Source: Chromobotia macracanthus (taxonomy: Eukaryota > Chordata > Actinopteri > Cypriniformes > Botiidae). Taken from it: a stretch of DNA of 64,000 nt. The notes under the pieces were generated by a model. That model saw only the letters and a list, made by a program, of their open reading frames with translations. It ran no database searches and was not told the DNA's origin. Position numbers and translations under genes: made by a program. Below, piece by piece: positions 59,970 to 64,000 of this stretch. Positions within the stretch are counted from its first letter, which is position 1; each line of letters opens with the position of its first letter. The stretch covers positions 14,025,001 through 14,089,000 of the forward strand of contig JAZGTH010000002.1 in assembly GCA_036877525.1 (NCBI GenBank). The letters are read 5' to 3'.

Positions 59970-61529
59970 CTGTAGTGCAGAGTGGGAAAAAATGAGGTTC
60001 AGATTTTCATCAGTTAGACACTTTCAAATATCTTAAAACGTCTTGCTAATTTAATACTTCTTGGACAGAGGTTCTGATTTTGCTTTGTGATTTGGTCATC
60101 ATATGTTTACTTTATGTAATTGTATTCCTGTTTCAAGTATAATGAAACAGGTCCATTTTTGCAGCTCCCTTGATGTTATAACTTGGTGACTTTCTAGGTC
60201 ACTAATGAATCTGTACACTATAACTGAATTCATAATACTTGACTTCAACCACAAGTGATATAAAAAAATTTGATTTAACTTTTATGATTAGTCTGTTCCT
60301 TTCAGACCTGCGACCACTGATCCACTGATCTTAATTCCTCTGCTGATTACCCATTGCAAACTTCATTACATAGATAGAAAACAGTCAGTAATTTGACTTG
60401 CATAACAGCAATGATGATGGGTTAACCCAAAAATGCAAGACATTTGCCAGTAATTGCATAAACCTGAAACAAATGGCAGATTTTAGTGTATGTTCAGAGA
60501 CGTACCGGGGCAGGTAGAGTGGTCCAGTGCACACAAAGACATTCTGATAATGTTTGGAGAGAGAGCGACAATATTTCTCCAGGTTATTCCATGCATTCTG
60601 GTTCAGATGAGGATTCTGTAAGGAAAGGTGTCACAGTAAGACCTAAAACAGCATTTTCACTAACAGTAGCAGTGGGAAGTGTAATCCATAGTGAAAAGCG
60701 AGTTGCTCAGCACTGCTGTGGCTCTTTCTCACACAGCGTTGGTGGTATAGTGGTGAGCATAGCTGCCTTCCAAGCAGTTGACCCGGGTTCGATTCCCGGC
60801 CAACGCATCAACATTTTCTATTTGCCGATTGAATAATAAGAGTTCATTTTGTCAACTTTCAGGGCATGCACACATTGATTAAATACACACCCGGTGTGTG
60901 TTCACATTTTCTATTTGCTAATTGAATAATAGGAGTTCATTTAAGATAAATAGCTTCATATAAGAAAGTGTGCAGAGCTGAAGACCAGCAGCTGAGGTGC
61001 AGCTCACCTGTGGGGCCACATTACTCAGGTAGAAGGTTTCATCCATGGCTTTCTGGCTCCACTTGTGATTGGCAGCCGCAGCCAGGTGACCCCTGTCGAA
61101 CCCGCTGCCTTTATAATCCGTGTTGCTCGACCTGTGATAGACATGAACCGACTCGTCCTCTTTAAAGTCGCACCGCTTCCTGTCCGACGTCCCGGTTAAA
61201 GTCCCGGCGCTGAGCCGCTCTATCACCCACGCCGCAGTCCGGGTTCTGGGCTCGTACGCGGTCACGTACGACTCTCTGGTCTTGATGCCGGACGCGGAGG
61301 GGAGCCCGAACTTCATCACGGCGGTCCGTCCCGGCGGACAGGGGCTGATCTCTGACGCCGCGTCCACGCTCGGTATCGGGATGATCGGTACGCGCTCCAG
61401 AAGTCCACCGGGCGCATCTCGGGCTTTATTAGGCCGATCGCCGGTTCTGGTCAAGGCGGCACCGACACCGACACCGACTGTCAGAGACACTCCGGATAAA
61501 ACCCACCTCGAGCAGAAAACGCGATGCAT
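59690..61529 (-). CDS. endog: endog, endonuclease G, mitochondrial (whole gene, 3 coding exons)
   Basis: Endonuclease G is a beta-beta-alpha-metal (DNA/RNA non-specific) nuclease. It is imported into the mitochondrial intermembrane space and can move to the nucleus in cell death (family knowledge). The joined exons (522 + 110 + 280 bases) give 303 residues, close to the human 297. Residues 1-45 form an Arg-rich, hydrophobic targeting region. SRESYV-like TRESYVTAYEPRTR starts the nuclease domain. The catalytic motif is GFDRGHLAAAANH, with predicted catalytic His148 and metal-binding Asn154. The C-terminus ERFLVPIESIERASGLLFVP matches the family. The closest paralogue, EXOG, lacks this N-terminus and C-terminal block. 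The gene faces dab2ip tail to tail, and a tRNA gene lies in its first intron. Confidence 0.95.
60506..60615 (-). CDS. endog: endog coding exon 2
   Basis: On the minus strand the acceptor is CTTACAG and the donor CCCCG|GTACGT. The exon encodes NPHLNQNAWNNLEKYCRSLS, then KHYQNVFVCTGPLYLPR, matching human HLNQNAWNNLEKYSRSL...VYVCTGPLFLPR. The 110 bases run from phase 0 to phase 2. Confidence 0.93.
60736..60807 (+). tRNA. tRNA-Gly (anticodon TCC)
   Basis: A complete cloverleaf of 72 bases. The 7-bp acceptor stem pairs GCGTTGG with CCAACGC plus discriminator A. The anticodon stem pairs GCTGC with GCAGT around loop CTTCCAA, giving anticodon TCC at 60769-60771. The T arm is CCGGG-TTCGATT-CCCGG, with a perfect B box at 60786-60796. 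No intron. TTTT at 60814-60817 would terminate Pol III. From memory it is essentially identical to vertebrate tRNA-Gly-TCC, so it is probably functional. It lies in endog intron 1 on the opposite strand. Confidence 0.96.
60811..60942 (+). repeat. 39-bp direct repeat downstream of the tRNA
   Basis: 60811-60849 and 60904-60942 are copies of one 39-base segment (ACATTTTCTATTTGC...AGTTCATTT) with three mismatches and a 93-base period. The first copy begins three bases after the tRNA gene and includes its TTTT terminator. This suggests a local duplication of the tRNA 3' flank. Confidence 0.8.
61008..61529 (-). CDS. endog: endog coding exon 1 (targeting sequence and DRGH motif)
   Basis: The start codon is at 61529-61527 on the minus strand, and 174 codons run to the donor CAG|GTGAGC. 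It begins MHRVFCSRWVLSGVSLTVGV, a mitochondrial presequence-like stretch, then a divergent Pro-rich linker, then the conserved nuclease N-half ending TFYLSNVAPQ. The coding sequence is strongly CpG-rich compared with surrounding DNA, as expected for a promoter-proximal exon. Confidence 0.94.
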
Positions 61530-61546
61530 CGCTCTCGTTGAACAGG

Positions 61547-61568
61547 TAGTTAGTTAGTTAGTTAGTTA
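61547..61568 (+). repeat. (GTTA)n tract in the endog 5' leader
   Basis: Five TAGT/TTAG units immediately 5' of the endog start codon (about 18 bases away, read as CTAA on the minus strand). Confidence 0.85.
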
Positions 61569-61671
61569 TTGTTAACTAAATAAACTAAAACAAACGTGGT
61601 GATTATGTCGTCAGTATTAATATTTACGGGTCAGTTTCACCGGCTGAAGAATGACGTGTGACGCAGGCCTA

Positions 61672-62064
61672 GACGTCACGTCGCGGGTATATGACGTCAG
61701 ACCTTTCGCTCTAGAAAGCACCCGACAAGAGTCATTTCTGTACATTTTATTTTTCCAGTTATAGGATCAAGTTGATTTGATAAATGATTAATTATATTTA
61801 ATAACGCGTATAAAGATTTGATCGATAAAGAAATCGTACGAGATCTTTTAACCGTGTTCCTGGTTACTATTCACTGACGTGGCATTAAAAACTCACATTA
61901 TTAAAAACTAGTTCTCTCTTTTTCCCCTTTACTCAAATGTGTCAAACAAACCTTGACTGAAAAATGGTTGTGTTTACATGTAGGTTTTTAAAATGTGTTT
62001 TCCATACTATCCTAACTAATAAAACCTGGCCCTCAATGACATCATCCTTCAGGAAGTGACGTCA
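61672..62064 (-). promoter_or_regulatory. endog: endog upstream region with CRE-like sites
   Basis: GACGTCAC at 61672-61679, palindromic TGACGTCA at 61692-61699 and TGACGTCA at 62057-62064 are three CREB/ATF-type sites within 400 bases. Two lie about 150 bases upstream of the endog start codon in a local CpG-rich patch (61650-61700). Likely the endog core promoter (inference). Confidence 0.55.
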
Positions 62065-62506
62065 TGCCTGGAGGGAAATCAATAACAAAAAGATAAGTAT
62101 TTTTAAAAATTGTTTTGTTGAATTTTGGGATGTTTTGTTGTATTAGTTGCTTTCTCTCACTGTTGAATTACATTAATTGATTACAGTGCAGTGTTAGAAA
62201 TGAATTTGTTGAATTATGGGATGTTCTGTGGCATTTGTTGCTTTGTCTCACTCTGCCTGGTATGAAAATATAATACATATTAAAGATGATGCCAAATGAA
62301 CTTGACGTTAACACCTTTAGGTAACCTAATTCAGTCCTTTATGGGCTGAAGACTGACTGCTTATGTCAGTCTTATTTGGTTCGTGTTTTGCATGATGGAA
62401 ACTTCTCATGCTGTCATGCAAATAATCAAGATAAAATTAAGTGCAAGTTAGCTTGAAAGTGTTTTTCATATAAAATATGAAAGAGTTGTTCATATAGTTT
62501 CTCAAT

Positions 62507-62570
62507 AGAATAATTCACCCCAAAAATGATCATTTACTAACTCGTAACTCGTGTTGTTCCAGGGCTGCAT
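62507..62570 (+). repeat. diverged TTCACCC fish repeat
   Basis: ATTCACCCCAAAAATGATCATTTACTAACTC...GTTGTTCCAGG matches the same family with base changes. Lies upstream of endog. Confidence 0.5.
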
Positions 62571-63576
62571 CACATTTGCATCTCCCAAACATTGTTAGAC
62601 TAGATTTTTATATCATGTTACTTTGATCATGTTTGTTCTTAAACAGCATGCAGTCTGTTTCTGTGGGTAGTATGCTTGGAGCAGGACTTTTATTTTGTTT
62701 CTAGAGAGCAAACCTCCACCTTGCATACTCACTGAGATGTGGTTTTAGCTTCTTTTTTTTTTTTAGTTTTTTATTATTGCAGGTGGTCAAAGCTCTGCAA
62801 ATGTCTCAGCATGTTGAACTCTGGTGCTGTGAAGACGGTCTCGTATTAAACACTGATATTAGCTCAAATATAAGCTGTATCTGTTGCTGTCACAGCACCA
62901 GTGTGCAAGTCTAAAGAAAGACAAACCACTCAGTTCCCTTTAGGCTTTCTGATAGTCAGGCTTTATTTATTTAGAATATTTATTCGTAGTATTTTATTTA
63001 CCCTGTCTTATTATGAATTATCTAAAGCATTTAGAAATATGATAAAGCTCATGAGCCACTAAGATTTTGGCATTCTCCAAAAAAACAAATAACATTTACT
63101 TTACGTGATAAAAATCACCCGATTCAATGATATGCGCTATGCGTTGACTTCCGTGACGTGCGTCACGTGTCTAGAATCAATCTGATTGGCTGATCGACTG
63201 GTTTGGGTCCAGCGCTTTTTTTGCGACGCGTTTAGTTTTGGTTTTGCTGGACGTTGCGCGTTTTTTACACATCCGTCCTAAATGTTCATTATAGTGAATG
63301 AAAAACACGCCCGTGTTGAGTTAAAGCTGTGCGTGTAATGGATTATTTAATGCTTTATTATTTAATGCTTTATATTATTTATAGTGTTTCGCTATGGCAT
63401 GAATGGAGAAATATTATGATGATGCATCATCATCAATATAATTTCATCACGGTATGAATGCAATATAAACGCTGCAATGTTCACAACGGCAACATTTACT
63501 TGGAACAAAAAGGAACAATTTCTACAAAAAATATGTCAGTAATCATAATACTGTACATTATATTTCCTTTCAGATA

Positions 63577-63580
<4 letters not shown>

Positions 63581-63613
<33 letters not shown>

Positions 63614-63623
63614 ATATATATAT
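63581..63623 (+). repeat. (TA)n microsatellite
   Basis: About 19 TA units interrupted by TGTG, in the region between endog and the window end. Confidence 0.95.
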
Positions 63624-63743
63624 GTGCATTTCTTCAATGAAAACGATTGAACAAGTGACTCTACATTGTGTTATAATCTCAAACACTTGCGATAATCTTC
63701 ACGAGCAGCACCGATATTAAATCGTCCACTTTTCACAATAAAA

Positions 63744-63996
63744 TGAGCAGCAGTGAAAGGAAACGTAAAAACGAGTCTCCGGTATCGACCGAGTTTCGGT
63801 CCGATGAAACTACCGCGTCCGTCCTCCGTGAAACTTAACGTGGCTCTTTATTGTCCGGTTCCGTTAGCTGTTCGTCAGAGTCCAGCACCGGGGGGGACGC
63901 CGGCGGGTCTGAACCGGACTCGGGCCGGTGTCCGCTTCAGGGTTCAGCCCTGGAGCTGGTACCGGGTCTGAGATGGGTCTCTATGCGCTGGTGTGA
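63744..63996 (+). other. CpG-rich window end, possible start of an unidentified gene
   Basis: CpG content rises sharply. From the ATG at 63744 a frame reads MSSSERKRKNESPVSTEFRS and on to a TAA about 31 codons later. The same frame then stays open to the window end (GSVSCSSESSTGG, ALELVPGLRWVSM). A second frame (63753-63971) is also open for 72 codons. I recognise neither. Nearby promoter-like sites include CACGTG at 63164-63169 and ATTGG at 63183-63187. It could be a 5' UTR or first exon of a downstream gene. Confidence 0.25.
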
Positions 63997-64000
63997 AGCA

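Larger units (their letters stand above)
61530..63743. other. endog upstream region
   Basis: Apart from the CRE-like sites near endog, the diverged repeat at 62507, a poly-T run at 62753-62764 and the (TA)n tract at 63581, I see no gene or structured element. Confidence 0.6.

Noticed and set aside
61282..61557. 91-codon plus-strand ORF
   Set aside because: Antisense shadow of the CpG-rich endog exon 1. The same applies to 59624-59995 against endog exon 3.

Overview
The window is vertebrate nuclear DNA. Long AT-rich introns, microsatellites, tRNA-derived SINEs and several families of small inverted-repeat elements typical of fish genomes point to a teleost, most likely a cypriniform (inference from repeat style and protein similarity, not from a search). 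It carries two recognisable protein-coding genes in convergent orientation, one tRNA gene, and nothing bacterial or viral.

The plus strand from about 11.97 to 55.88 kb is a nearly complete dab2ip gene, encoding the Ras GTPase-activating and signalling scaffold DAB2IP/AIP1. I placed 16 coding exons by GT-AG boundaries and codon phase. They give a protein of about 1188 residues with PH, C2, RasGAP, a proline/serine-rich region with an NPVY motif, and a C-terminal coiled coil ending FRNSSNC. Fifteen exons join in perfect phase. The large exon 12 (51343-52239) contains one apparent frameshift. A GC-rich island at about 33.25-34.0 kb, in the intron before exon 4, looks like an internal promoter. 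It contains a short first exon (ATG 33416, donor after 33441) whose phase joins exon 4 in frame and would give a short isoform with its own N-terminus.

The minus strand from 61529 down to 59690 is endog, mitochondrial endonuclease G: three coding exons, 303 residues, with a DRGH catalytic motif. Its first intron holds a canonical tRNA-Gly (TCC anticodon) on the plus strand. The two genes meet tail to tail across 55.9-59.7 kb, which holds the dab2ip 3' UTR.

Region by region: 1-11.9 kb has no gene I can support, only two SINE relics and two inverted-repeat elements. 12-39 kb holds exons 1-3 in very long introns plus the internal promoter and a 20-bp minisatellite (11 units). 39-56 kb holds exons 4-16. 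56-59.7 kb is 3' UTR and intergenic sequence. 59.7-61.5 kb is endog. 61.5-63.7 kb is the endog upstream region with three CRE-like sites. 63.1-64.0 kb becomes CpG-rich and may be the start of a further gene that I cannot identify. I saw no clearly novel system. The most useful observations are the internal promoter exon, the exon 12 frameshift, the tandem acceptor of exon 4, the tRNA nested in endog, and transposable elements sitting right beside splice acceptors.
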